A stretch of DNA of 64,000 nucleotides from Micromonospora mirobrigensis. Lineage in GTDB: Bacteria > Actinomycetota > Actinomycetes > Mycobacteriales > Micromonosporaceae. Below the pieces are notes generated by a model. It saw only the letters and a program-made list of their open reading frames with translations. It was not told the DNA's origin and made no database searches. Positions 33,722 through 42,639 of the stretch are shown here, one piece after another. Position 1 is the first letter of the stretch; every line of letters begins with the position of its first letter. The stretch spans positions 62,001 to 126,000 of the forward strand of contig NZ_FMCX01000010.1 in assembly GCF_900091555.1 (NCBI RefSeq), written 5' to 3'. Position numbers and translations under genes: made by a program.

Positions 33722-34534
33722 TCAGACCCGGGTGGTGTCCCGGCGGAACAGCCGGGCCGCGCCGAGGGTGAAGAACGCCGTCCAGCCGGCCAGGTTGCCC
33801 AGCGCCGCCCAGTCCATCCCGTTCCCGGTCAGCGGGGCCCGGGCCAACTGGCCGACGCCGTACACCGGGGTGAACTTCGCGATCTGCTGCATGACGTGCG
33901 GGAGCAGCTCCAGCGGCAGGAACAGGCCGCCGAGCATGGCCAGGATGGCCAGCGCCGGGCCCATGAACTGCATGACGTTCTCGGCCGGGGCGAGGTAGCC
34001 GACGAAGAGACCCAGCGCGGCGAAGACCAGCGAGCCGAGCCACGCGACGAGACCGGACGTCACCCAGATGTAAGCGGGCAGCCGCACCCCGGAGGCGGCG
34101 CCGACGGCGAACTCCACGACCACGCCCAGCAGGCCCAGGACCATCGCGGTGACCACCTTCGTCCCCACGTACGCGGCCGGCCGTAGCGGGGTGAGCCGGA
34201 GCTGGCGGCTCCAGCCCAGCGCCCGTTCCGTCGCGACGGCGGCGCCGGCGCTGGTGGTGGCCACCATGGCCGCGTAGACGGCGAGGCTGATCATGATCCA
34301 GCCGGTCACCGGCAGCCCGTTGTCGAGCCGGTCCCCGCGCGAGGGGAGACCGAAGAGCAGGAAGAAGACCGCCGGCATGACGAGGATGAAGATCAGCGTG
34401 CGGCGGTTGCGCAGCACCCGGCGGATCTCGATACCGAGCACGGCGGCGGAGAACCCGCCCAGGGCGGGCGGACGCCGGTCCGCGCGGGAGGTCGGGGTCG
34501 GCACGGTGGTGGCGGGCGAGGCGGCAGAGGTCAT
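33722..34534 (-). CDS. ABC-2 type exporter permease
   Basis: 270 residues with six membrane helices in the ABC-2 arrangement: one near residue 50 (LIFILVMPAVFFLLFG), then VTGWIMISLAVYAAM, VVTAMVLGLLGVVVEF, AWLGSLVFAALGLFVGYLAP, ALAILAMLGGLFLPL and a C-terminal one. The GxFLPLELLP loop is common in DrrB-like exporters. It pairs with the ATPase encoded one base upstream and probably exports a lipid or drug. The adjacent two-component system is the likely regulator. Confidence 0.9.
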   Translation of the reverse strand: MTSAASPATTVPTPTSRADRRPPALGGFSAAVLGIEIRRVLRNRRTLIFILVMPAVFFLLFGLPSRGDRLDNGLPVTGWIMISLAVYAAMVATTSAGAAVATERALGWSRQLRLTPLRPAAYVGTKVVTAMVLGLLGVVVEFAVGAASGVRLPAYIWVTSGLVAWLGSLVFAALGLFVGYLAPAENVMQFMGPALAILAMLGGLFLPLELLPHVMQQIAKFTPVYGVGQLARAPLTGNGMDWAALGNLAGWTAFFTLGAARLFRRDTTRV

Positions 34535-34535
34535 C

Positions 34536-35462
34536 TCAGGCTCCCGTGGTCAGCGCGGCGGTCGGGGCGTCGGTGGTGAGGGCGAGGAAGGCGTCCTCGA
34601 GGTTCCGGGAGGTGATCTCCAGGTCCCGGGCGGCGGTCCGGGTGAGCAGGTACCGGGCGACGGCGTCCGAATCGTCGGTGCTCACCAGCACCGCGTCACC
34701 GCGTACCTCGACGGAACGGACGGCGGGGAGAGCGGCCAGCGCGGCCTGGTCGGCCCCCGGGAGGGTGGCGCGCACGACCCGCCCGGCCGCCAGGTTCTTG
34801 ATCTCGGCGGTGGTCCCGTCGGCCACCACCCGGCCCGAGCGGACGAGCACGATCCGGTCCGCGTACGCGTCCGCCTCGTCCAGATAGTGGGTGGCGAAGA
34901 GGATCGTCCGACCGGAGCGGGCGTCGGCGCGGATCGCCCGCCAGAAGTCCCGGCGGCCCTCCACGTCCATGCCGGTGGTCGGCTCGTCGAGCACCATGAG
35001 ATCGGGGTCGGGCAGCAGGGCCAGGGCGAAGCGCAGCCGTTGCTGCTGGCCGCCGGAGCACTTCCCCACCTGGCGGTCGGCGAGGTCCGCGATGCCGGCC
35101 CGGTCGAGCACCTCCCCCACCGGGCGGGTGTGGCCGTAGAACTGGGCGGTCATGCGTACCGTCTCGGCGACGGTGAGGTCCTTGAGCAGGCCACCGGTCT
35201 GCATCACGGCGGCGACCCGGCCGAGCCGGACGGCGTCGGCCGGGGTGCCGCCGAAGAGCCGCACGGTGCCGGCGTCGGGGCGGGCCAGGCCGAGCAGCAT
35301 GTCGACCGTGGTGGTCTTGCCGGCGCCGTTCGGGCCGAGGAAGGCCACCACCTCACCCGGGGTGATGCGCAGGTCGAGCCCGTCGACGGCGGTGACCGGT
35401 CCGAAGGTCTTGGTGAGTCCGGCCAGCTCGACGGCCGGTGCGCTGTCTGTCATGTCAACCAT
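34536..35462 (-). CDS. ABC transporter ATP-binding protein (DrrA-like)
   Basis: 308 residues. Walker A is FLGPNGAGKTTT, the Q-loop lies in VMQTGG, the signature is CSGGQQQRL, Walker B is LMVLDEPTTGMD, and the switch histidine is in FATHYLDEAD. The C-terminal ~80 residues form the DrrA-type accessory domain. It powers the ABC-2 permease next to it. Two possible ATGs (35462 and 35453) lack a strong ribosome site; the longer is given. Confidence 0.93.
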   Translation of the reverse strand: MVDMTDSAPAVELAGLTKTFGPVTAVDGLDLRITPGEVVAFLGPNGAGKTTTVDMLLGLARPDAGTVRLFGGTPADAVRLGRVAAVMQTGGLLKDLTVAETVRMTAQFYGHTRPVGEVLDRAGIADLADRQVGKCSGGQQQRLRFALALLPDPDLMVLDEPTTGMDVEGRRDFWRAIRADARSGRTILFATHYLDEADAYADRIVLVRSGRVVADGTTAEIKNLAAGRVVRATLPGADQAALAALPAVRSVEVRGDAVLVSTDDSDAVARYLLTRTAARDLEITSRNLEDAFLALTTDAPTAALTTGA

Positions 35463-35600
35463 GCTGCGGGCGGGCGCGGGCCGGTCCCCGGAGCGCGCAT
35501 CACCTTCCGACCGTGACGTTTGTCAGGGGTGCCGTCCGGCGGGAGTGACCCCGCCCGGGCCGGGTAAGCGACTCCCCCACCGCACACCGGGAGGCCGGCA

Positions 35601-36455
35601 ATGAGCGCACCCACGGCGCGGGTCGACACGATCGTGCTGATCCACGGACTCTGGATGACCTCGCGCAGCTGGGAGAGGTGGGTCGACCGGTACGCGGCGC
35701 AGGGTTTCCGGGTGCTCACCCCCGCCTGGCCGGGGATGGACCGGGAGGTCGAGGAGCTGCGGGCCGACCCCACCCCGATCGCCGCGCAGCGGATCACCAC
35801 CATCGTCGACCACCACGCGGCGATCATCGGGGAGCTGCCCCGGCCGCCGATCGTCATGGGCCACTCGTTCGGTGGGCTGATCACCCAACTGCTCCTGGAC
35901 CGCAAGCTCGGCGCGGCCGGCGTCGCCGTCCACCCCGCCCAGATCAAGGGGGTGCTGAAGCTGCCGCTGGCCACGCTGCGCTCCTCGTACCCGATCCTGC
36001 ACAGCCCGGCGAACCGGGACCGCGCGGTGCCGGTCACCCGGGAGGAGTTCCGCTACTCCTTCGGCAACACGGTCAGCCAGGAGGAGTCCGACGCCGCCTG
36101 GGAGCGGTACGCCGTCCCCGGCGCCGGTCACGTCCTGTTCGAGGCGGCGTTCGCCAACCTCAACCCGCACGCGGCCACGGCGGTGGACACCAAGCGGGCC
36201 GATCGGGCCCCGCTGCTGCTGACCGCCGGCGGCGAGGACCACGTGGTGCCGCCGTCGGTGGTGTCCGCCAACGCCAACCTCTACCGGGGCTCGACGGCGA
36301 TCACCGGCTACCGGGAGTACCCGGGCCGGTCGCACTTCGTCGGCGGCGAGCCGGGCTGGGAGGAGGAGGCGGACTTCGCGCTGGAGTGGGCGGTGGAGGC
36401 GGCGAACCAGTACTCGCCGACCGTGGTCAGCGAGATGCCCGACCGCCGTCGCTGA
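35601..36455 (+). CDS. alpha/beta hydrolase
   Basis: 284 residues. The N-terminal IVLIHGLWMTSRSWERW holds the oxyanion HG. The nucleophile elbow is MGHSFGGLI, the acid is in TAGGEDHVVPP, and the histidine is in GRSHFVGGE. The full triad suggests an active esterase or lactonase-like enzyme in the cytoplasm; the substrate is unknown. It is the last ordinary chromosomal gene before the defence island and converges on brxHI with only 15 bases between them, so the island boundary lies about here. Confidence 0.87.
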   Translation: MSAPTARVDTIVLIHGLWMTSRSWERWVDRYAAQGFRVLTPAWPGMDREVEELRADPTPIAAQRITTIVDHHAAIIGELPRPPIVMGHSFGGLITQLLLDRKLGAAGVAVHPAQIKGVLKLPLATLRSSYPILHSPANRDRAVPVTREEFRYSFGNTVSQEESDAAWERYAVPGAGHVLFEAAFANLNPHAATAVDTKRADRAPLLLTAGGEDHVVPPSVVSANANLYRGSTAITGYREYPGRSHFVGGEPGWEEEADFALEWAVEAANQYSPTVVSEMPDRRR

Positions 36456-36470
36456 CGCCGTGGAGACCAC

Positions 36471-38576
36471 TCAGAGAGCGACGAATCGTGCCGGCTCGCG
36501 AAGCACGGTGGCCGCACGGTCCAGATCCGCGAGCCGCGCAGCCAGTGTCGCTATGGCCAGGCGGGACGGCAGCGCCGCATTGAACTTCAAACCCGTCAGT
36601 GCCTTCTCGTCAATCTCGGGCAGGCACAGCCGGTCCGCCGCGTCTGCGGTCAGCAACCTCCAGTCCTGCGGGGTGAGGTTCTCCCGCAGCCTGATGCTGC
36701 TGTCGTCGAATCTCTCCACCGGATCGACGACCTCGCCGAGAGTCGCCGTCAGGGTGGCGTTTGCGCGGAATCCGGCCCAGGTCCACCACCTCAGGTCACC
36801 GTGCTTGTCCCGCACGATCACCGTCCCACCCGGATGCACCAGGTGTGACCTTTCCGCCCGGTCATCCGCCAACCGGTTTTGGGCGCGTCGGGTGATCGAT
36901 ACCGACGGGTCCACGCCGAGCAGGACTTCCCGCATGGCGCGGTTCAATTCGAAGCTCAGGTACGCCCAGCCGCTGCCGCGCCATCGGGCTCGTCCGCCAC
37001 CGTCGGCCGGCTCCACGAAGCACCGCCGCCTGCGCCAGTCGACGTAGGTGACGCGCCAGCTGCGACCGCCGAGCAGCAGCCGACGTTCGCCCCGCACCTG
37101 CTCGGTGAGGAGGCTCGGGTCGATCCGGCCGAGTTCGTTGCGCCCGGTGAGCACGGTGAACTCGGGGGGCCCGGTGAAGACGGCGGTCAGGTCCATAAAG
37201 TGCCGGCGGCCGAAGCGCTGCTCCGCGGCCGGGCCGATGAACAGCATCCCTCCGTCCTGGTCGAGGTAGCCGTGCTCGACGAGATGGCGAACGATCGGAC
37301 CGGCGCTTTCCCCGAAGGGGCCGAGGCCGTTCCAGGCCTGCATCCAGAGTTGGTCGCCGACCTGGTGTTCCTGCAGGCAGAAGGCCAGCACCTGCTGGGC
37401 GACGACGTGTCGTGGCTCGGGCGGCGCGCTGACCGGCTCCACCCAGCCCCTAGACCAGAGCAGCAGCAACGCCGCCGCCTCGGTCAGCGCGTCGCCGCCG
37501 AGGGTCAGGAAGAGGCAGTTGCGGCTGCTGCCGGGCCGACGGCCGGTGCGGCCGAGTCGTTGGAGGAACGACGCGACCGTGGCCGGAGCGTCGATCTGGA
37601 TGACGCGGTCCAGGTCGCCGACGTCGATGCCCAGTTCCAGGGTGCTGGTGGAGACGATGACGCAGTCCCGTGCCTCGCTGAACGCCTGCTCGGCGCGGCG
37701 CCGCTCGTCGAGGGAGAGCGATGCGTGTGAGAGGAACGTGGTGACGCCCTTCTCCCTCAGCAGTTGGCCCAGTTCCTCCACGGTCTGTCGGGACTCGCAG
37801 AAGACCAGACGCTTCTCTCCCCGGTGCAGGCCAGCGATCACCGTCGCGGCATTGGTGAGGGAACCGACGTAGTCCAGCTCGATGTCACCGGGCGGCGGAC
37901 GATCGGTGACCTGAACGGGTGCCAGGTCCGGCGCCACCACCTCGGCCGGCCGGTGTCCCGCTCCAGACCCCTGCAGCCAGGTGAGCAGCTGTTCGGGGTT
38001 GCCGACGGTGGCGGACAGCCCGATCCGCTGCAAGGGGCGACCGGCCACTCGGCTCAGCCTTTCGAGCACGGCCAGCAGATGCCACCCCCGGTCGTCGCCG
38101 GCGAAGGCATGCACCTCGTCGACGACGACGGCGCGCAGGTCGGCGAAGAAGAGCCGGTGGTCGACCTTCGTGCTGACCAGCATGGACTCCAGCGACTCCG
38201 GCGTGGTGAGCAGGATGTCGGGACGTTCGTAAAGCACCGTCCGGCGGCGGGAGGAGCTGACGTCGCCGTGCCAGAGGGCGGCACGCCGGCCGAGCCAGCC
38301 CGCGTACCGCTCGATGCGGGGCTGGAGGTTGTTGAGCAACGCCTTCAGCGGGGCGAGATACAGCACCGAGGTTCCTGTCCACTGTTGCTCCGCCATTCGG
38401 GTCAACAGCGGAAAGAGGGCCGCCTCCGTCTTGCCGCCAGCGGTGGGAGCAAGAAGCACGGCGTCGACGCCGTCCCTAACCGGGGTGACGGCGGCATGCT
38501 GCATGGGGCGCAGGTCACGCCAGCCGAGCGTGTTGACCAGGTGGTGCAGCACGACCGGGTGAAGGTCCGGCGGCAT
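36471..38576 (-). CDS. brxHI: BrxHI: Lhr-like superfamily 2 helicase of type 2 BREX
   Basis: 701 residues. It has a DEAD/DEAH-type motor with Walker A APTAGGKTE near residue 43, DEVH in VVVDEVHAFAG, SAT in IGLSATVG, and motif VI QRLGRTGRR. After the two RecA domains comes an Lhr-like winged-helix and C-terminal region. This size and order match BrxHI, the helicase that accompanies pglY-pglZ-brxD in type 2 BREX. The chosen ATG at 38576 is one base after the brxD stop; an upstream in-frame start would lie inside brxD. It is the last gene of the pglY operon. Confidence 0.9.
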   Translation of the reverse strand: MPPDLHPVVLHHLVNTLGWRDLRPMQHAAVTPVRDGVDAVLLAPTAGGKTEAALFPLLTRMAEQQWTGTSVLYLAPLKALLNNLQPRIERYAGWLGRRAALWHGDVSSSRRRTVLYERPDILLTTPESLESMLVSTKVDHRLFFADLRAVVVDEVHAFAGDDRGWHLLAVLERLSRVAGRPLQRIGLSATVGNPEQLLTWLQGSGAGHRPAEVVAPDLAPVQVTDRPPPGDIELDYVGSLTNAATVIAGLHRGEKRLVFCESRQTVEELGQLLREKGVTTFLSHASLSLDERRRAEQAFSEARDCVIVSTSTLELGIDVGDLDRVIQIDAPATVASFLQRLGRTGRRPGSSRNCLFLTLGGDALTEAAALLLLWSRGWVEPVSAPPEPRHVVAQQVLAFCLQEHQVGDQLWMQAWNGLGPFGESAGPIVRHLVEHGYLDQDGGMLFIGPAAEQRFGRRHFMDLTAVFTGPPEFTVLTGRNELGRIDPSLLTEQVRGERRLLLGGRSWRVTYVDWRRRRCFVEPADGGGRARWRGSGWAYLSFELNRAMREVLLGVDPSVSITRRAQNRLADDRAERSHLVHPGGTVIVRDKHGDLRWWTWAGFRANATLTATLGEVVDPVERFDDSSIRLRENLTPQDWRLLTADAADRLCLPEIDEKALTGLKFNAALPSRLAIATLAARLADLDRAATVLREPARFVAL

Positions 38577-38577
38577 G

Positions 38578-39879
38578 TCAGATCGGCAATTCGATGTCGT
38601 CGGCGGAAGCGGCGTTGCGTTCAACCGCCGTCAGCTCGTCGGCCCGCAGGGTCAGCTCGTAGTGCTGCCGGGGGTCCCAGTCCGCGAACTGGTCGACCCG
38701 GTCGAACACGTCGGCTACGAGTTTCTTGAGGTAGATGCGGGGTGCCACGCCGACCTGCCCGGCGAGCGCCCCGGTGACGGCCCTCGCCAGCAGCCGCAGG
38801 TAGTCGTCGTCCACCCGGGCCCCGACCTGGGCGCTGCCGTAGATGTCCCGGACTCTGCCACCAAGTTCCACGAGAGCATCGACGGTGAAGCCGGGCAGGC
38901 GCAACTGGGCGGCCCGAGGATTGTCCCAGCGAGCTTCCGGGCCGAAGTGGGTGGCGAGCCGCTGGGCGAGCGGCGCTAGGCGCTGGACCCCCTGCGGGCC
39001 GTCGAAGAAGGCCGGCGTTCCGGTGATCACCAGCATGAGCCCCGGAAACCGGTCCGCGTGCACCTCGTCGATGAGCTGCCGAAGCGAGTTGAGCGCCTTG
39101 TCACGGGCGTCGGAGCGCACCCGCTGCAGGGTTTCCACCTCGTCGAGCACCAGCAACAGACCCGGATGCCCGCTGTCGCGCAGAACGGTGAGCAGGCCCC
39201 GCACGAAGCTCAGCGCCGCGAAGTGGTCGAGGTCTCCCTTCACGCCGGCGGCCCGACGGGCCGACGCGGCGACGTGCGGCTGACCACCAAGCCAGGCGGC
39301 GAGGCCATCCGCCGTGCCGTGGTCGCCGGCGGCGATCGCGCTCCGGTACCCGCGCAGGGCGGCTGCGAAGCCCGGAGTGCTGCGCGAGATGTCCCCGAGC
39401 CGACGTTCCAGCAGCTCAGCTACCGCCCGGTCGAGGGCCTCCGCGTCGTCCTCGGCGATCGCACCGTCGGCGAGCGCATCCTCTTCGAGCGCATAGATCC
39501 AACCATCGAGCACGGGCCGGAAGGCGCTCGGCGTGAACTGCTCGGTGCTCAGGTGCTCGACCAACCGGCGGTAGACGGTCTCCATCCGGTGCAGGGGCGT
39601 CTCCAGTTCGGAGATCTGCACCTCGGCAGCGGCCAAGCCGCGCCGCTTGGCGCGCTCCGCCAACCAACGGGTGAAGAACGTCTTCCCCGCGCCATACTCG
39701 CCGCGAACCGCCTTGAAGACACTGCCGCCGCCGACGACCCGGTCGAGGTCGTCGTCCAGCGCGGCGATGAAGCGGTCCAGGCCGACTGCGAGGGCGTCGA
39801 GCCCGTTGCTCGGGACGACGCCGCGCCGCAGCGCATCGACGATGTCTCGTCGACGGCGGGCGGAGATCTCGACCGTCAC
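38578..39879 (-). CDS. brxD: BrxD: P-loop ATPase of type 2 BREX
   Basis: 433 residues. Walker A GEYGAGKTFF (near residue 60) and Walker B LLLVLDEVETLQR belong to the BrxC/BrxD-like AAA ATPases, with ITGTPAFF as a sensor-like motif. In type 2 BREX this protein sits between pglZ and the helicase, as here. It probably remodels the BREX complex or DNA during exclusion; the mechanism is not established. The GTG start overlaps the pglZ stop by four bases, which ensures coupled translation. Confidence 0.9.
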   Translation of the reverse strand: MTVEISARRRRDIVDALRRGVVPSNGLDALAVGLDRFIAALDDDLDRVVGGGSVFKAVRGEYGAGKTFFTRWLAERAKRRGLAAAEVQISELETPLHRMETVYRRLVEHLSTEQFTPSAFRPVLDGWIYALEEDALADGAIAEDDAEALDRAVAELLERRLGDISRSTPGFAAALRGYRSAIAAGDHGTADGLAAWLGGQPHVAASARRAAGVKGDLDHFAALSFVRGLLTVLRDSGHPGLLLVLDEVETLQRVRSDARDKALNSLRQLIDEVHADRFPGLMLVITGTPAFFDGPQGVQRLAPLAQRLATHFGPEARWDNPRAAQLRLPGFTVDALVELGGRVRDIYGSAQVGARVDDDYLRLLARAVTGALAGQVGVAPRIYLKKLVADVFDRVDQFADWDPRQHYELTLRADELTAVERNAASADDIELPI

Positions 39880-42590
39880 CGCGACTCCAGCTCGAACTGC
39901 TCGACCAGCAGATCCCGATTGAGGTGCACCGTACGACCGTCCGGGTCGAGAGTGATCACGGGGTAGCCCTCGACCTGTAGCAGCCGGCGCAGCGCCGTGA
40001 CGGTGCCGTTGATGCGGTGGGCCGGCACCCCGGCTCGGGCGGCCAGGGTGTCGACCGTGGCCCGGCCGCCGCCGTCAATCAGGGTGCCCAGCAGGGCGGC
40101 GACCCGCTCGTCGGCCAGTGGCGTCCGGGGGTCGCGTCGCTGGGCGTACCGTTCGCTGGAGAGCAGGGCCGTCACCAGCTCCGGCACTGCTTGTTCGGGC
40201 GGCGGCGCCGAGGCGACCACCGGCGCGGCGGTGACCGGTACGAGGTCGAAGAGGCCCTCGGGCTGCGGCTCGGCGGGACGCCTGGCACGACGGCGGCCGG
40301 CCGTCGCGCTGCCCGACGACGGCTGCGCGGTTTCGGTCACCGGTTCCCGCCACCAGTCCGGGCTGGCCACCGGAGCGCCGGCCCAACCGGGCACGGCGAG
40401 GTCGTCACCGGCGGTCAGCACGAGCAGCGGGATCACGGCCTCCGCCGGTGCGGCGCCACCGTGGTAGCCGGCCTTGCGCGGGCCGTAGCGCACCTCCTCA
40501 CGCCACGGCAGGACGACGCTGCCGCCACCCAGCAGCACCCGGCTGCCGGTTACCGCGACCTCGGCGTCACCGGCGGGGCTGCTTGCCGGACGCCACCGGT
40601 TCTCGTTGCCGGCGCTGGGCAGGACGACCGACTCCGGCCCCCGGTCGACGACGTGGCCATGGTCGGAGACGATGACGACGATCCGGTCGGCGGCGGAGGC
40701 GAGCAGATCGTCCACGGCGGTGATGGTGTCCTGCCCCCAGACGGCGGTGCCCGGGTCGCTGCGATCCAAGGCGTCATCGATGGCGTTGATCACCGCCGCG
40801 ACCACCGGGGTCGCCGGGTCGCCGAGCGCGGTCAGAACCTCCGGGTCGAGGGCGGCGCCGGCTCCGGCGCGCAGCGCCTTCTTGTGCAGCAGTCGCCCGG
40901 TGGGGAACCGCTCCTTGAACGCCTTCTGCTCGGCCTGCTGGCCGCCAACCGCGAGCCGGCCACTGAACAGGCTGCACCGGCTGGCCTCGGTGAGGGTGGG
41001 AAGCGCCGCCAGCACCCCGGTGCGGGGGCCACCGGCGGGGGTGAGTTCCACCCAGGTGCCGCTGCGAGTGATCGACTCGGCCAGTTCGGTGGCCGCGGCG
41101 ACCCCCATGCCGTCCAGCACGAGCAGCAAGACCCGGCGGCCCTCGTCGATGATGGGCTGCACCACCCGATCGAGCACGTCCTCCACCCGCAGCAGAGCCC
41201 CCGGCTCGGCCTCGGCCTTGGTGGCGGCGGCGAGCAGGACGGCGAACTGCTGGTCGTGCCGAGCACGCCGGGCGTCCACGGCCTGGTGAAGCAGTCGGTA
41301 CGCCTCGGCGACCTGCGGATCGGGGTCGCCGGCGAAGACGTCCAGTCGGGCCCGGTCCACCCATCCGTCCTGCCGGACCTGCCGGTGCAGCGCGTCGAGC
41401 AGGGTGGCCGGTGCCGGTGCATCGGCGGTGTGCAGCCAGCGCAGCAGCCGTACGGCCATCCGGGCGGTCTCCAGCCGGCGGTACTCGGCGGCCCGGTGCG
41501 CCTCCACGGCGGCGAGGGCCGTCTGCGCCCGGGCAACCATGCCCGGGACGGGTGATCCACCGGCGGGGACGGCGAGTCGTACGGCGTCGGCGAAGGCGCG
41601 CAGCCGCTGGGTGAATCCGCTGGGCAGCACCGTGGAGGCGCCGAGCAGCCCGGTGACGCCGATCTCACGGGCGATGGCCTCGGCCCGTCGCAGCAGCCGT
41701 ACCGCCTCGTCCCGGCCGTCGTCCCCGGAGTCGAACGTCCGGTAGATCCACGCCTCGGCGGCCCGGTGTAGCGCGTCCGCCTGCTGCGGGCTGAGCCGCA
41801 GGCCGCCGAACCAGGGCTCCAGCCGGGTCCGGCCGACCGCCGCCTCCACCTCACTGGTTCCGGCCCTCTCGGCGGGCCAGAGCAGCCCGGCCAGCAGGCC
41901 GAGTGGGATGACGTCCACCCCGTGCCCGGCTCGCACGGCGGCCATGACGGGCCCGGCGAGCCGACCGGCGGTGCCGGTCAGATACGTGGTGACCCCGTCG
42001 GCGACGGTGTCGGGCAGGGTGGTGAACCGCAGTTGCCGGCGGGCGTCGGTGCTCCACTGCACCAGGCCGCTGTCGTCGAGCTCGGTGGGAGGCAGGTCGA
42101 GCAGTTCCGAGGCGAGGCTGCGCAGCGCGTGGTCGCGGGTGAGGAACGCGCCGGGCGGGGCGGGCCAGCCGTCCGGCGGGGCGTGGTCGGTGAGCGCGTC
42201 GGCGACCCATCGGCCGACCCGTACCAGGGTGGGATCGAGGTGCCGGACGCCGCCGAAGATCTGCCGGACCACGTCCCACGGATCGATCTTGCGGACGGTC
42301 TGCTTGCTGAGGTGCGCGAGGACGCCGTCACCCAGCTCGCTGTCGGTCAGCTCGGTCAGTAGCACAAGCCGTTCTCCGTCGGCGCGGTCGTGCAGTGCGG
42401 CACGGGCGGCCAGCGGCGTCGGGCAGGGCACCACCCGGACCCGCGTACCGCCGACGGTGAGCACCGGGTCGGGCAACGGCTCGGGGCGGGCCGTCAGCGC
42501 GATGGCGTCAGCCTGGTCCGCCTCCGCCAGCCACGCCTCGACCTTGCGGCGGACCGCGTCCGGCTGGGTGGCGCCGACCGGCGTGCTCAC
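39876..42590 (-). CDS. pglZ: PglZ: alkaline phosphatase-fold BREX protein
   Basis: 904 residues. The helical N-terminal half is followed by an alkaline-phosphatase-like domain with LLLVLDGMGVAAATEL (first metal and nucleophile region), VIVSDHGHVVDRG (metal aspartate and histidine) and GYHGGAAPAEAVIPL (third metal histidine). PglZ is the hallmark of all BREX systems and appears to have nuclease or phosphatase activity needed for exclusion. A Pro/Arg-rich linker and a small winged-helix-like C-terminus follow. The GTG start at 42590 has GAGGTGGG upstream. It lies 49 bases after pglY in one operon. Confidence 0.95.
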   Translation of the reverse strand: MSTPVGATQPDAVRRKVEAWLAEADQADAIALTARPEPLPDPVLTVGGTRVRVVPCPTPLAARAALHDRADGERLVLLTELTDSELGDGVLAHLSKQTVRKIDPWDVVRQIFGGVRHLDPTLVRVGRWVADALTDHAPPDGWPAPPGAFLTRDHALRSLASELLDLPPTELDDSGLVQWSTDARRQLRFTTLPDTVADGVTTYLTGTAGRLAGPVMAAVRAGHGVDVIPLGLLAGLLWPAERAGTSEVEAAVGRTRLEPWFGGLRLSPQQADALHRAAEAWIYRTFDSGDDGRDEAVRLLRRAEAIAREIGVTGLLGASTVLPSGFTQRLRAFADAVRLAVPAGGSPVPGMVARAQTALAAVEAHRAAEYRRLETARMAVRLLRWLHTADAPAPATLLDALHRQVRQDGWVDRARLDVFAGDPDPQVAEAYRLLHQAVDARRARHDQQFAVLLAAATKAEAEPGALLRVEDVLDRVVQPIIDEGRRVLLLVLDGMGVAAATELAESITRSGTWVELTPAGGPRTGVLAALPTLTEASRCSLFSGRLAVGGQQAEQKAFKERFPTGRLLHKKALRAGAGAALDPEVLTALGDPATPVVAAVINAIDDALDRSDPGTAVWGQDTITAVDDLLASAADRIVVIVSDHGHVVDRGPESVVLPSAGNENRWRPASSPAGDAEVAVTGSRVLLGGGSVVLPWREEVRYGPRKAGYHGGAAPAEAVIPLLVLTAGDDLAVPGWAGAPVASPDWWREPVTETAQPSSGSATAGRRRARRPAEPQPEGLFDLVPVTAAPVVASAPPPEQAVPELVTALLSSERYAQRRDPRTPLADERVAALLGTLIDGGGRATVDTLAARAGVPAHRINGTVTALRRLLQVEGYPVITLDPDGRTVHLNRDLLVEQFELESR

Positions 42591-42639
42591 CGGCCCACCT
42601 CGCCGGCCACGGCGTCCGGACGGGTGCGGGCGGAGCAGC

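Noticed and set aside
36456..36470. Attachment site at the island's left border
   Set aside because: No tRNA gene, integrase or matching direct repeat was seen at either visible end of the defence region.
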